Positions 41,453 to 51,835 of a DNA stretch of 64,000 nucleotides are shown here, piece after piece. This DNA comes from Candidatus Eiseniibacteriota bacterium (GTDB lineage: Bacteria; Eisenbacteria; RBG-16-71-46; CAIMUX01), in assembly GCA_016712505.1 (NCBI GenBank), contig JADJQY010000002.1, positions 930,001-994,000 of the forward strand, in the 5' to 3' direction. Made by a program: the position numbers and the translations under genes. The first letter of the stretch is position 1; every line of letters begins with the position of its first letter. Below the pieces are notes generated by a model, which saw only the letters and a list, made by a program, of their open reading frames with translations, was not told where the DNA came from and did not search any database.

Positions 41453-42637
41453 TCAGAAAACTGACGGATGCCCCTGCTCCCACCCCAGACCGACCGTCCA
41501 GACCGACTTTCGATAGTAGCTCCCGATGAGCAGCGATTCGTTTTCGTACCAGCCGTGTCGGGCCTCGATCCGGAAGCCATGGCGGAGGGGTCGCGACAAG
41601 CCGAGCACGACCTGGTTATTGTCGTCCCGCGCCTCGACCTCTTCTCCCCCTCGAAAGATGTAAACCTCGTCCAGGTTCCGATCGGTGTAATCGGTCGTCT
41701 CAAGGTTTCCGTAGCACTGCAGGGTGAAGCGCTGGGGGGCGGAGGCCGCCACGAGCCACCGCACCTCGTGGCGATGGAGTGAAGAGCCGAGCGAGTTGGA
41801 GTTCTGCGCCCGGAACCCGTATTGCACTCGCGCCACCACGCCGTGAACCCAGCGCAGGCCGAGGTGCAGGTGACGCAGCGAGTCCCGCTGACGCGGCGGA
41901 CCGACTACCAGGGTTCTCTCGCCCGGGGGACCATCCCACTGGATCGAGTCGCGTCCGTGTCGCGTGCCGGTCAGCTCCAGCCCGACGCGGGCACTGAGGT
42001 GCCGCGCCACCGGCTGTTCGTAGGAGATGTCCAGTCCGCTCCCCCACTGATCGCGAAAGCCAGTCTGCTCGAAGTCGAGGGCAAAGCTGCGCAGGGAGGT
42101 ATGGAGCGTGCCGCGCGGGCCGAACGGGGTGTCGACCGCCACGCTCCCCCAGACCCGATCGAAGTCGCGCGAGGCCGAGTCGGCGATCGCCGGATACACC
42201 CGGGTGCTCCAGCCGCTCTCGAAGCGGAGGTCGGTTCCGCGCGCGCCGAGCGGCAACTCGAAGGCGCCCCGCAGTTCGGCCTGGCGCCTACGCTCCTCGG
42301 AGAGCTCCCGATAGTCTTCGCGGAAACCGCGCGCCGCGATCCCCGCCCGGGCCCGCCCCATCAGGTCGTCCCGGCTCAATTCGGCCTCTCCGAGCAGCCG
42401 GAAGTAGGAATCGGAGAGCCGCTCGTTCTTCGCCAACGCCTCACGGACGTTGTTGTCATCGCCGAAGGACGACTGCAGGCGGCACGCCGATTCCCATGCC
42501 GCCGCGGCCGGTGAGCCCAGGGCGAGGGTAAGCAGAAGGACCGGGAGCGCTCCTGTGTGGGGAGCACGACCCGGGCGGGATCCCGCTGAGAGCCGGGCGC
42601 TACGGCGCGCTGGTCTCGGGGAGAATGCGGGCCTCAA
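41453..42637 (-). CDS. Outer-membrane beta-barrel protein, TTG start proposed
   Basis: 394 residues. A basic n-region and hydrophobic core ('LPVLLLTLALGSPAAAA') form a signal peptide. The mature chain alternates amphipathic strands with aromatic ends, for example 'TDLRFESGWSTRVYPAIA', 'RHLHLGLRWVHGVVARVQYGF', and ends '...SVF', the C-terminal Phe typical of BAM substrates. There is no ATG near the signal peptide; TTG at 42637 is preceded by GAGAGG and overlaps the upstream gene by 38 bp. It is the last gene of the two-component operon. No family recognised. Confidence 0.8.
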   Translation of the reverse strand: MRPAFSPRPARRSARLSAGSRPGRAPHTGALPVLLLTLALGSPAAAAWESACRLQSSFGDDNNVREALAKNERLSDSYFRLLGEAELSRDDLMGRARAGIAARGFREDYRELSEERRRQAELRGAFELPLGARGTDLRFESGWSTRVYPAIADSASRDFDRVWGSVAVDTPFGPRGTLHTSLRSFALDFEQTGFRDQWGSGLDISYEQPVARHLSARVGLELTGTRHGRDSIQWDGPPGERTLVVGPPRQRDSLRHLHLGLRWVHGVVARVQYGFRAQNSNSLGSSLHRHEVRWLVAASAPQRFTLQCYGNLETTDYTDRNLDEVYIFRGGEEVEARDDNNQVVLGLSRPLRHGFRIEARHGWYENESLLIGSYYRKSVWTVGLGWEQGHPSVF

Positions 42638-43565
42638 TCCGTTGGGTCCTCTCCGCGATTCGTTCGAGCTCGCGTTCCAGTTCACGGGAGTATCCCGTGA
42701 GAAGCGCGCGCAGCCTCTCCGATTCCTGAGGTGAACTCGGGTTTGCCCGGAGGGCGAATTCCAGGGTGGCTGATCGGCTGTCATTCGGCAACTCCATCGA
42801 TGGGCGATGGAGTCCTTCCCCCGGGTCTTCCCCTCCCCCGAGGCCGCCGCGAAGCCGCACCGAACCTTCGCTGGAAACCCGCCCGCCCTCATCGAGGAAC
42901 GCGAGGTCGCGGACGAACCGTCCTGCTTCCTCGAGCACCCGCTGCTCGGCTTCGAGCTCCTTCAGGCGCGCCCCGAGTCGCAGGTCCACCCGCTGCAGGT
43001 ACTGCTCGACGTCCCGATAGTAGTCGAGCTTGGCCCGGAGCGTTTCCTGGGTATCGGTGCTGTCCGGCGGCAGGTCCGGGTAGTCGAGCACCGCTGGCGT
43101 CTCGATCGAGGCGGCGAGCGACGAGCGGGTGCGCTTCAAATCGAGCAGGGTGGCGAGCGCGGCTTCGCCCCCCTGCCCTGCCGCCGCCTGACGCTCGAGT
43201 GCATCGAGGCGGGGCGAGAGATCCTCGAGGGCCCGGTTGGCCCGCTCGCGACACCGGTCCTTCGCGACCAGGAGGTCCAGTTCACGATCCATCGCGTCGC
43301 GCTGGATCCGCTCGGCGTCGCGCAGCCAGGCCTTGGGCACGGCCCCGCCGGCATTGGCGATGCGCGCCCCGAGGCTGTCGGCGCGGATCAGGAGATCGTC
43401 CCGAGCGGCGGCCAGCGCCTGCTGCTCCGCGAGGCAGCGGAGGGCATCGTCGATCGAGTCGGCCCGTGCCACGCTCCACGAGAGCACCGTCAGAAATCCG
43501 AGGGCGGCCCTCAGAGTTCCGAGGCCAGGCAGGCGGCAGAACGATGTCCGGCTCGTCCAGGTCAT
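42600..43565 (-). CDS. Periplasmic coiled-coil protein
   Basis: 321 residues; signal peptide 'ALGFLTVLSWSVARA' (cleavage near residue 36). The rest is largely helical coiled coil (~residues 40-230, for example 'RLGARLKELEAEQRVLEEAGRF', and 295-318), with two cysteines (~44, ~105). No enzymatic motif. The ATG overlaps the regulator stop (ATGA). It is sandwiched between the NtrC-type regulator and the beta-barrel, so it may be a periplasmic partner of that barrel or a signal mediator to the kinase. Confidence 0.8.
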   Translation of the reverse strand: MTWTSRTSFCRLPGLGTLRAALGFLTVLSWSVARADSIDDALRCLAEQQALAAARDDLLIRADSLGARIANAGGAVPKAWLRDAERIQRDAMDRELDLLVAKDRCRERANRALEDLSPRLDALERQAAAGQGGEAALATLLDLKRTRSSLAASIETPAVLDYPDLPPDSTDTQETLRAKLDYYRDVEQYLQRVDLRLGARLKELEAEQRVLEEAGRFVRDLAFLDEGGRVSSEGSVRLRGGLGGGEDPGEGLHRPSMELPNDSRSATLEFALRANPSSPQESERLRALLTGYSRELERELERIAERTQRIEARILPETSAP

Positions 43566-44959
43566 CCGTCTTCGCGATCGATCAGCCCGTACTTCTCCAG
43601 CTTGTAGTAGAGAACGCTCGGCTTGAGCTCGAGCAGTCGGGCTGCCTCGGTCTTGTTCCCTTCCGCCGTACGCATGGCACGTCCAATGAGTTGCCGTTCC
43701 ACCTGTTCCACCACCTCGCGGAGCGGCGGGTGGCCGGCCGGGAGCGGCAGATCGACCGCCGCGATCGCCTTGGTTGGGCCGAAGGGGAGATCATCCACGC
43801 CGATCGACAGACCATCCGAGAGGACCAGCGCCCGCTCGATCACGTTCTCCAGTTCCCGCACGTTGCCCGGCCAGTGGTAGGTACTGAGCAACTTCAGTGC
43901 CTCGGGAGTGATCTGAACCGGCGGACGTCCCCGCTCCGCGGTGAGGCGCGCGGCGAAGTGCTCGGCCAGCGCCGGCACGTCCTCCTGCCGCTCGCGCAAC
44001 GGCGGAAGACGGAGGGGAATCACGAAGAGGCGGTAGAAGAGGTCCTGACGGAAGCGGCCCGCCTGGACCTCGGCTTCGAGATCGCGATGGGTGGCGGCGA
44101 CCACCCGGACATCGACCGGAATGGTCTCCTCGCCCCCGACCCGCTCGAGCTGCCGTTCCTGCAGCACCCGGAGCAGCTTCACCTGGACGGCGGGCGAGAT
44201 CTCGCCGATCTCGTCGAGCAGGAGCGTGCCGCCGTCTGCGAGTTCGAAGCGTCCGCGATGCTGCCGGGTGGCGCCGGTGAACGCCCCCTTCTCGTGCCCG
44301 AAGAGCTCGCTCTCCAGCACCCCCTCGGCCAGCGCGCCGCAGTGCACGCGGACGAAGGGGCGATCGCGGCGGCTGCTCCGTTCATGCAGCGCGCGCGCCA
44401 CCAGTTCCTTCCCCGTGCCGCTCTCGCCCAGGATCAGGACCGAGCTGTTGGAGTCGGCCACCTTCTCGATCTTCCGGAACAGCTCGAGCATGATCGGGCT
44501 TTGGCCCACGATCTCGCCGCCCCCCCAGGCGCCCAGGATCTCGTCGCGCAGGAGCTGATTCTGGGTTCGCGCGTTCTCCAATGAGCTGCGCTCCACGAGC
44601 AGGGCGGAGATGCGCAGCAACTTCTGCCGGAGCTGTTCCATCGAGAACGGCTTGACCATGAAGTCGAATGCCCCGCCCCGCATCGCCGCGACGGCGACTT
44701 CAACCGAGGCGAACGCGGTCATGAGCAGCACCTCCGTGCCGGGTGCCCGTTCCTTGACGAACTGGAGGACCTCCAGCCCGGCCTCGGGCGCTTCGAGCCG
44801 GAGATCGGTGAGCACGATCTCGCACCGGTGCGCGAGAAACCAGTTCCGCGCCTCGGCCGCCGTCGGGACTCCCACCGCCTCCAGCCCCATCTCCGCGAGA
44901 ACCTCCAGGATCGCCTCCCGCAGGGTCTCCTGGTCCTCGACCACCAGCACACGATGCAC
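43562..44959 (-). CDS. NtrC-family sigma-54-dependent response regulator
   Basis: 465 residues, complete architecture: receiver with phospho-acceptor Asp52 ('VLTDLRLE') and Lys in 'FMVKPFS'; AAA+ domain with Walker A 'GESGTGKE', the sigma54-contacting 'GAFTGAT' loop, Walker B 'LLLDEIGEI' and R-finger region; and a Fis-type HTH ('NKTEAARLLELKPSVLYYKL'). GTG at 44959 is preferred on GGAGG; an upstream GTG at 44992 overlaps the kinase stop. It is cognate to the kinase it overlaps. A sigma54 promoter with paired operators lies at the end of this operon. Confidence 0.95.
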   Translation of the reverse strand: MHRVLVVEDQETLREAILEVLAEMGLEAVGVPTAAEARNWFLAHRCEIVLTDLRLEAPEAGLEVLQFVKERAPGTEVLLMTAFASVEVAVAAMRGGAFDFMVKPFSMEQLRQKLLRISALLVERSSLENARTQNQLLRDEILGAWGGGEIVGQSPIMLELFRKIEKVADSNSSVLILGESGTGKELVARALHERSSRRDRPFVRVHCGALAEGVLESELFGHEKGAFTGATRQHRGRFELADGGTLLLDEIGEISPAVQVKLLRVLQERQLERVGGEETIPVDVRVVAATHRDLEAEVQAGRFRQDLFYRLFVIPLRLPPLRERQEDVPALAEHFAARLTAERGRPPVQITPEALKLLSTYHWPGNVRELENVIERALVLSDGLSIGVDDLPFGPTKAIAAVDLPLPAGHPPLREVVEQVERQLIGRAMRTAEGNKTEAARLLELKPSVLYYKLEKYGLIDREDG

Positions 44960-44988
44960 GTCTCTGCCTCCAGGGTTGGGGTGCGCGC

Positions 44989-46518
44989 TCACGCCGCCGG
45001 GAGCGTCAACACGAAGCGGGCGCCGCCGGTTTCGCCGCGATCCACCCGGATCCGGCCGCGATTGAGGAGGACGAGGCGCTGCACGATGGCCAGGCCAAGG
45101 CCCGCCCCGGCGGTCTTGGTGGTGAAGAACGGCTCGAAGAGCCGCTCGCGCACCGCCTCGGGAATCCCCGGACCGCTGTCCTCGACCGCGATCTCACACT
45201 CCGGCGGATCGGCCGCCGCATCCCCCGCTCCGACCGAGATGCGGACCGCTCCCCCTGGCGGCGAAGCCTCGATCGCATTGCGCACCAGGTTGTGCAGCAC
45301 CTGCCGCAGGTGGGTCGGATCGCACTGCGCCCGCGCGGCGCGAACCGGCGCATCGAGCGCAACCTGCCGTCCTTCGGCCAGGCCACGCAACAGGTCGGCG
45401 AGTTCCTCCACCTCGTGCGCAACGTCGAGGGCTTGAGGGATCGGATTCGCGGGACGCGCGTAAAGCAGGAACTGATCGACCACCGCCCCCATGTGATCGA
45501 GTTCGCGCAGGATCTTCTCCAGGCGCCGCCTCTGCCCATCGTTCAACGAAGCGTCCCCTTGCAGCAGCTCGGCATAGAGGCGAATCCCGCCGAGCGGATT
45601 CCGGATCTCGTGGGCCACGCCGGCCACCATCGCCCGCTGCTCCCGGTCGCGGGCCTCGATCTCGACTCGCATCTGTTCGAGCGTGCGGGCGAGCAGGCCG
45701 ATCTCGTCTCCGCCGGTGACCGGCACGGCAACCGAGAGATCGCCGCGGCCCAGGCCACGCGACCAATCGACCAGGCGATCGAGGGGACGAGTCAGGCCGC
45801 GCGCCGCGACCGCGGCGAGCAGAAATGCCAGCAACACCGCGCCGGCTCCAGCCAGAGCCAGGCGGCGCCGAAGGGCGCGCAGTGCCTGCAGGAACTCGGC
45901 ATCGGCCTCCACCCCGACCAGCGCGATCACCTTGCCGCCGGTGTCGATCGGGACGTAGCCGGTCTTGCGGAACTCCCCTCCCTCATCGGTATAGAGCGGT
46001 CCGGCCGCCGCGCCGCCAGCCAACGCCCGCTGCACCTCGGGGCGATCGGAGCGCAGCTGCGGCAGCGGCACTCCGATCGTGATCCGCGTATCGGTGTCGA
46101 CGAACGAGCGGCCGGAAGGATCGGCGAGGAAGATCCTCCGGACTCCCGTGCGATCGCGCAACTGGATCAGGCTTTGCCGTCGTTCCTGATAGAGACGAAA
46201 ACTCTCGTGGGCCGGTGTGAGGGCCAGCAGTCCCGGGACCAGGGACGGGCCGATGAGGCTGACCGCGGCCCCCCCGACCGCGCGCAGCCGGCGGTCGAGT
46301 TCATCCTCGAGTGCGCGCCTGGCCTGCACCTCGATCAGCACCGCGAGCCCGAGCAGCAACGCCGCGGCGAGCACGGCGAGCGTAAGGAAAATGCGAAACC
46401 GAATGCCGAGCAATTGCCGCGGGCGCGGGGCGGCCTGGTGCGCCACCTGCGGGTCGACTCCCGCGGCGCGACGGCCGGGGCTGCGCGCGGATCCCGGGCC
46501 GGGGCTGGCTTCGCTCAT
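44989..46518 (-). CDS. Membrane histidine kinase of the NtrC-type pair
   Basis: 509 residues. Two membrane helices (~residues 42-63 and ~225-245) flank a ~160-residue periplasmic sensor domain ('FLADPSGRSFVDTDTRI', a dCache/PAS-like pattern). HAMP follows, then HisKA with 'VAGVAHEIRNPLGGI', N-box 'LHNLVRNAIEA', G1 'EDSGPGIPE', F 'FEPFFTTK' and G2 'GAGLGLAIV'. The start is ATG with CGGAGG. It is first in a four-gene operon with regulator, coiled-coil protein and barrel. It senses an unknown envelope signal. Confidence 0.93.
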   Translation of the reverse strand: MSEASPGPGSARSPGRRAAGVDPQVAHQAAPRPRQLLGIRFRIFLTLAVLAAALLLGLAVLIEVQARRALEDELDRRLRAVGGAAVSLIGPSLVPGLLALTPAHESFRLYQERRQSLIQLRDRTGVRRIFLADPSGRSFVDTDTRITIGVPLPQLRSDRPEVQRALAGGAAAGPLYTDEGGEFRKTGYVPIDTGGKVIALVGVEADAEFLQALRALRRRLALAGAGAVLLAFLLAAVAARGLTRPLDRLVDWSRGLGRGDLSVAVPVTGGDEIGLLARTLEQMRVEIEARDREQRAMVAGVAHEIRNPLGGIRLYAELLQGDASLNDGQRRRLEKILRELDHMGAVVDQFLLYARPANPIPQALDVAHEVEELADLLRGLAEGRQVALDAPVRAARAQCDPTHLRQVLHNLVRNAIEASPPGGAVRISVGAGDAAADPPECEIAVEDSGPGIPEAVRERLFEPFFTTKTAGAGLGLAIVQRLVLLNRGRIRVDRGETGGARFVLTLPAA

Positions 46519-46535
46519 TCAATTCCTCCGTCCGG

Positions 46536-46564
46536 AGGGTACCAGAGCCACCCTCCCCCCTCAA
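46536..46564 (-). promoter_or_regulatory. Possible sigma70 promoter of the kinase-regulator operon
   Basis: TTGAGG (46564-46559) and TACCCT (46541-46536) spaced by 17 bases on the minus strand, ~18 bp before the kinase ATG. A CCTCC-ggac-GGAGG hairpin (46525-46538) covers the Shine-Dalgarno. The match is moderate and the leader would be very short. Confidence 0.35.
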
Positions 46565-46737
46565 CGCGGGTGGCCGGCCATTAGCTGCCCCGGCGAGAAA
46601 ACGTCAGAAGGACGAATATCCCGATCTCGCGGATCCGTGGCAGGATAGCCGGTCTCGCGACTACCCACGGACCCGCGGCCGGGATAGGATACCCCGATTC
46701 GTGGCGGATCGGTCTCTGGCGGAACAGGAAGGAGCTC

Positions 46738-47418
46738 ATGAGCGGACTCGGCGGCTTCTATCGAAGTTCGATTGGAAAGAAAATCGTGGTCGGTGCCACC
46801 GGCATCCTCCTCGTCGGATTCCTCTTCGTGCACATGTTGGGGAATCTCCAGGCCTTCGAAGGGCCGGGCGAACACGGCGAGCCGGCCAAGCTCACCCAGT
46901 ACGGCGAGCTCTTGCGGACCGAGATGGCGGTGCTCTGGGCGATGCGGCTGGGCCTGCTCGGCCTCCTGATCTTGCACGTGGTCACCACCGTGCGCCTGGT
47001 CGCCGAGAATCGCGCCGCGCGTCCCGAGCGGTATGCCATGGCGCGCTCGATGAAGACCACCTTCGCCGCCCGCACCATGATCTTCGGCGGGGTGGCGCTG
47101 TTCGCCTACGTGGTCTACCACATCCTCCACCTGACCGTGGGGGCGGCTCACCGCGATCTGTTCCGCGAGGGAGATGTCTACGGCAACGTCGTCCGTTCCT
47201 TCTCCAATCCGGTGATCGCCACGGTCTACGTGGCGGCAATGATCCCGGTCTTCTTCCACCTGCGACACGGGATCCAGAGCGCGCTGCGCACCTTGGGAGT
47301 CGATCACCCCGAGCACCTGGCGCGGATCCAGACGGCGGGCGGAGCGCTCGCCGCGTTGATCACCCTCGGCTTCATGGCCGTGCCGCTCGGCGTGCTCTTC
47401 AACCTGATTCGGCTCTAG
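46738..47418 (+). CDS. sdhC: Succinate dehydrogenase cytochrome b subunit (type B)
   Basis: 226 residues with five membrane helices, the single-subunit di-haem anchor of type-B complex II as in Bacillus or Wolinella. His residues in 'FVHMLGNLQAF', 'ILHVVTTVRL', 'YHILHLT' and 'FFHLRHGIQSAL' fit haem ligation. There is no separate SdhD. The start has GGAAGGAG. It is the first gene of sdhCAB on the plus strand, ten bp before sdhA, and divergent from the kinase operon. Confidence 0.94.
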   Translation: MSGLGGFYRSSIGKKIVVGATGILLVGFLFVHMLGNLQAFEGPGEHGEPAKLTQYGELLRTEMAVLWAMRLGLLGLLILHVVTTVRLVAENRAARPERYAMARSMKTTFAARTMIFGGVALFAYVVYHILHLTVGAAHRDLFREGDVYGNVVRSFSNPVIATVYVAAMIPVFFHLRHGIQSALRTLGVDHPEHLARIQTAGGALAALITLGFMAVPLGVLFNLIRL

Positions 47419-47428
47419 GAGGACCGCG

Positions 47429-49338
<1,910 letters not shown>

Positions 49339-49342
<4 letters not shown>

Positions 49343-50148
49343 GCCCGGCAGAGTCGAACAGGAGCAAGGGGACCATGCGACTGACCCTCAAGGTGTGGCG
49401 ACAGGCCGGGCGTTCGGCCCGGGGCGGTTTCCAGGAAGTGGTGGCCGAAGGGGTCAGCCCCGACAGCTCCTTCCTCGAGATGCTCGATGGAGTGAACGAG
49501 AAGCTCGAGGCGGAGGGGAGAGAGCCGATCGCCTTCGATCACGACTGCCGCGAGGGAATCTGCGGCTCCTGTTCGCTCATGATCAACGGCCATCCCCACG
49601 GTCCGGACGACGGCGTCACCACCTGTCAGCTCCACATGCGGCGCTACCGCGACGGCGACACCATCGTGATCGAGCCGTGGCGTGCTCGGGCCTTCCCGGT
49701 GATCAAGGACCTGATCGTCGATCGCAGCGCCTTCGACCGGATCATCCAGGTCGGCGGCTTCGTCTCGGTCAACACCGGTAGCGCCCAGGACGCCAACAAT
49801 CTCCCGATCGGCAAGGAGGTCGCCGACCTCGCGATGGACACCGCCGCCTGCATCGGCTGCGGCGCCTGCGTGGCCGCCTGTCCCAACGCCTCCGCCATGC
49901 TCTTCGTCAGCGCCAAGGCAGCCCACCTCGGCCGCCTCCCCCAGGGCCAACCCGAGCGCCACGCGCGCACCCGCCGCATGGTCGCCCAGATGGACACCGA
50001 AGGCTTCGGCGGCTGCACCAATCACGGCGAGTGCGAGGCCGCCTGCCCCAAGGAAATCAAGATGTGGAACATCTCGTTCCTGAACCGCGACTTCCTCCAG
50101 GCCAGCCTCAGCGAACGTTCGGCTTCACAGCGGGCGGGAGATGGGTGA
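49339..50148 (+). CDS. sdhB: Succinate dehydrogenase iron-sulfur subunit
   Basis: 269 residues. 2Fe-2S motif 'CREGICGSCSLMINGHPHG', then the 4Fe-4S/3Fe-4S ferredoxin cysteines 'CIGCGACVAACPN' and 'CTNHGECEAACPKEI'. It passes electrons from SdhA to the cytochrome. ATG at 49339 overlaps the sdhA stop (ATGA) with GGAG upstream; an internal ATG at 49375, behind AGGAG and at the usual 'MRLTLKVW' start, is equally credible. Confidence 0.95.
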
Positions 50149-50239
50149 TCGCCTCCCGCCGCGCGATCGGAGGACACGAATCCTCGCGCGATTTCGATCA
50201 ATGAGCGGACTCAGGGATGCGCGACCGCTCGCGGGCGCC

Positions 50240-50266
50240 GGAGCACGCCGTCCTTCTGCGTGCTCC
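50240..50266. terminator. Hairpin between convergent sdhB and FG-GAP genes
   Basis: A perfect 9-bp stem GGAGCACGC (50240-50248) / GCGTGCTCC (50258-50266), in the 127-bp gap between convergent genes. Neither strand has a U-run, so it would be a weak or factor-assisted bidirectional terminator. Confidence 0.5.
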
Positions 50267-50275
50267 CGTCAACCT

Positions 50276-51826
50276 CTACCGAATCACGAGCACCCGCGCG
50301 GCTTCTCCAGGAGAAGTGCCCGCCTGTACCGCGAAGTACACTCCTGCCGGCACGGGTTCCCCCCGCCGGTCGGTGAGATCCCACAGGGCGACTCCAGTCG
50401 AACTCTCCACGGAGGTTCCGCGCCACACCACGCGCCCCTGAACATCCCGCACGTGGATCCTCAACTCTGCAGCCGCCTCACGCTCCCCCGGGGGCGACGA
50501 CTGACGCTCGAATCGCACGACGCCACCCGACACCACTGACGGCACTGCCCGCAAACGGCGATCATGGATCGTCTGCGAAACTCCCGCTGCCAGCGGTGCG
50601 ATGTTCGGGAACACGCAGATTCGATCCGGATCGACGCCGAATCCCACAACATCCAGGTCGGCATCCGCATCCAGTTGCATCGCCGCTTTCACCGCCACCG
50701 CGGGCACGATTGTCTCGACGAGGTCAAATCCGGTTGGGACGCGTCCGCGGTGCACCCGCGTCCCAGGCACGAGGTGGTTCATCGCGTCCAACACATCATC
50801 ACCATCGATGTCTACGAGCAGACTCCAAACGCCCGGTAGCGTAGCCGCCTCCAGCGGCCTCCAAGCGCCAGCCCCGTCGCCGTACAGAACCCAGGTGGTG
50901 GACTGTCTCGTACAAATGATGTCCGGATGCGGGTCGTCGCCAAGGGATGCCACCTGCAAGGCGTAGTACGCTGCGACCGGCGTCGGATCCTGCTCCTTCA
51001 CCGTCCACTCCTCGGACTCTCGATAGACCCTTGGCCCGTCGCACCAGATGACACCAATCCCCCGTCGCTCGCACGGTGGATCTTCGATCCCCCAGTCCCG
51101 TACCGCGCTGACCACGATGTCGAGATCCCCGTCAACATCCGCGTCCGCCACCGCCAAGTCGATGACCGACGAGTAGTAGCTTGGCTCGCACCAAATGTCG
51201 TCGACGAGGTCGATCTCGATCTGGGTGTTTCCCGGCACGAGCCCGGTGGGACTCCCCCACACGATCCACAGGTAGGGCTGTTGCGGACCTTCGTTGCTCG
51301 GGCGACCGATGAGATCGCAATGACCGTCCTGATCCAAGTCCTCCGCGCGCATCTCCCCGAAGTACCCGTTCGGCCAAGCATCGAGTGGGACGATAACCGC
51401 CGGCCCCGGATAGGTGTAGGCAGCACTCGCGTAGTAGACCCGGGTTGGGGACCCAGACACCGCGATGTCGGTTCGCCCGTCGCCGTTGAAGTCCCCGAGC
51501 GCATGCCGCTCGTACCCTGGCACGATCGCCACCGTGGGGCCTGCGACCAACCCCCCGAGCCCGTCGTTTAGGTAGATGTATCCGGTCGCGCTGTTACTGT
51601 TCGACGCGGCGACGAAGACGTCCAGATGGGCGTCATCGTTGAGGTGCCCGACACTGAGACCCCGTGGGGTCTTCGGCACCGAGTAGCTGACTGGATCGTC
51701 GAACCAGAGGCCGGCTTGCGCTAGGTCGGTGCTGACCAGCAGCGCCATCAAGACACAGAACGGATGGACTTTGCGCTGACGATCAAGCTGCCGAGAACTC
51801 TTCGAACTACCAGCATGGAAACGCAT
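50276..51826 (-). CDS. Secreted FG-GAP/VCBS-repeat protein with type IX-like C-terminal domain
   Basis: 516 residues; signal peptide 'FCVLMALLVSTDLAQA'. About seven FG-GAP/VCBS blades with calcium-loop patterns: 'LGDFNGDGRTDIAVSG', 'DLDQDGHCDLIG', 'DADVDGDLDIVVS', 'DIDGDDVLDAM'. The last ~80 residues are FlgD-Ig/Por-secretion-tail-like ('LRIHVRDVQGRVVWRG', 'GEPVPAGVYFA'). The ATG at 51826 has AGGAGG. It lies nine bp after the C25 gene stop, so the two are probably co-transcribed. It is a surface adhesive propeller of unknown ligand. Confidence 0.85.
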   Translation of the reverse strand: MRFHAGSSKSSRQLDRQRKVHPFCVLMALLVSTDLAQAGLWFDDPVSYSVPKTPRGLSVGHLNDDAHLDVFVAASNSNSATGYIYLNDGLGGLVAGPTVAIVPGYERHALGDFNGDGRTDIAVSGSPTRVYYASAAYTYPGPAVIVPLDAWPNGYFGEMRAEDLDQDGHCDLIGRPSNEGPQQPYLWIVWGSPTGLVPGNTQIEIDLVDDIWCEPSYYSSVIDLAVADADVDGDLDIVVSAVRDWGIEDPPCERRGIGVIWCDGPRVYRESEEWTVKEQDPTPVAAYYALQVASLGDDPHPDIICTRQSTTWVLYGDGAGAWRPLEAATLPGVWSLLVDIDGDDVLDAMNHLVPGTRVHRGRVPTGFDLVETIVPAVAVKAAMQLDADADLDVVGFGVDPDRICVFPNIAPLAAGVSQTIHDRRLRAVPSVVSGGVVRFERQSSPPGEREAAAELRIHVRDVQGRVVWRGTSVESSTGVALWDLTDRRGEPVPAGVYFAVQAGTSPGEAARVLVIR

Positions 51827-51835
51827 CGTCACCTC

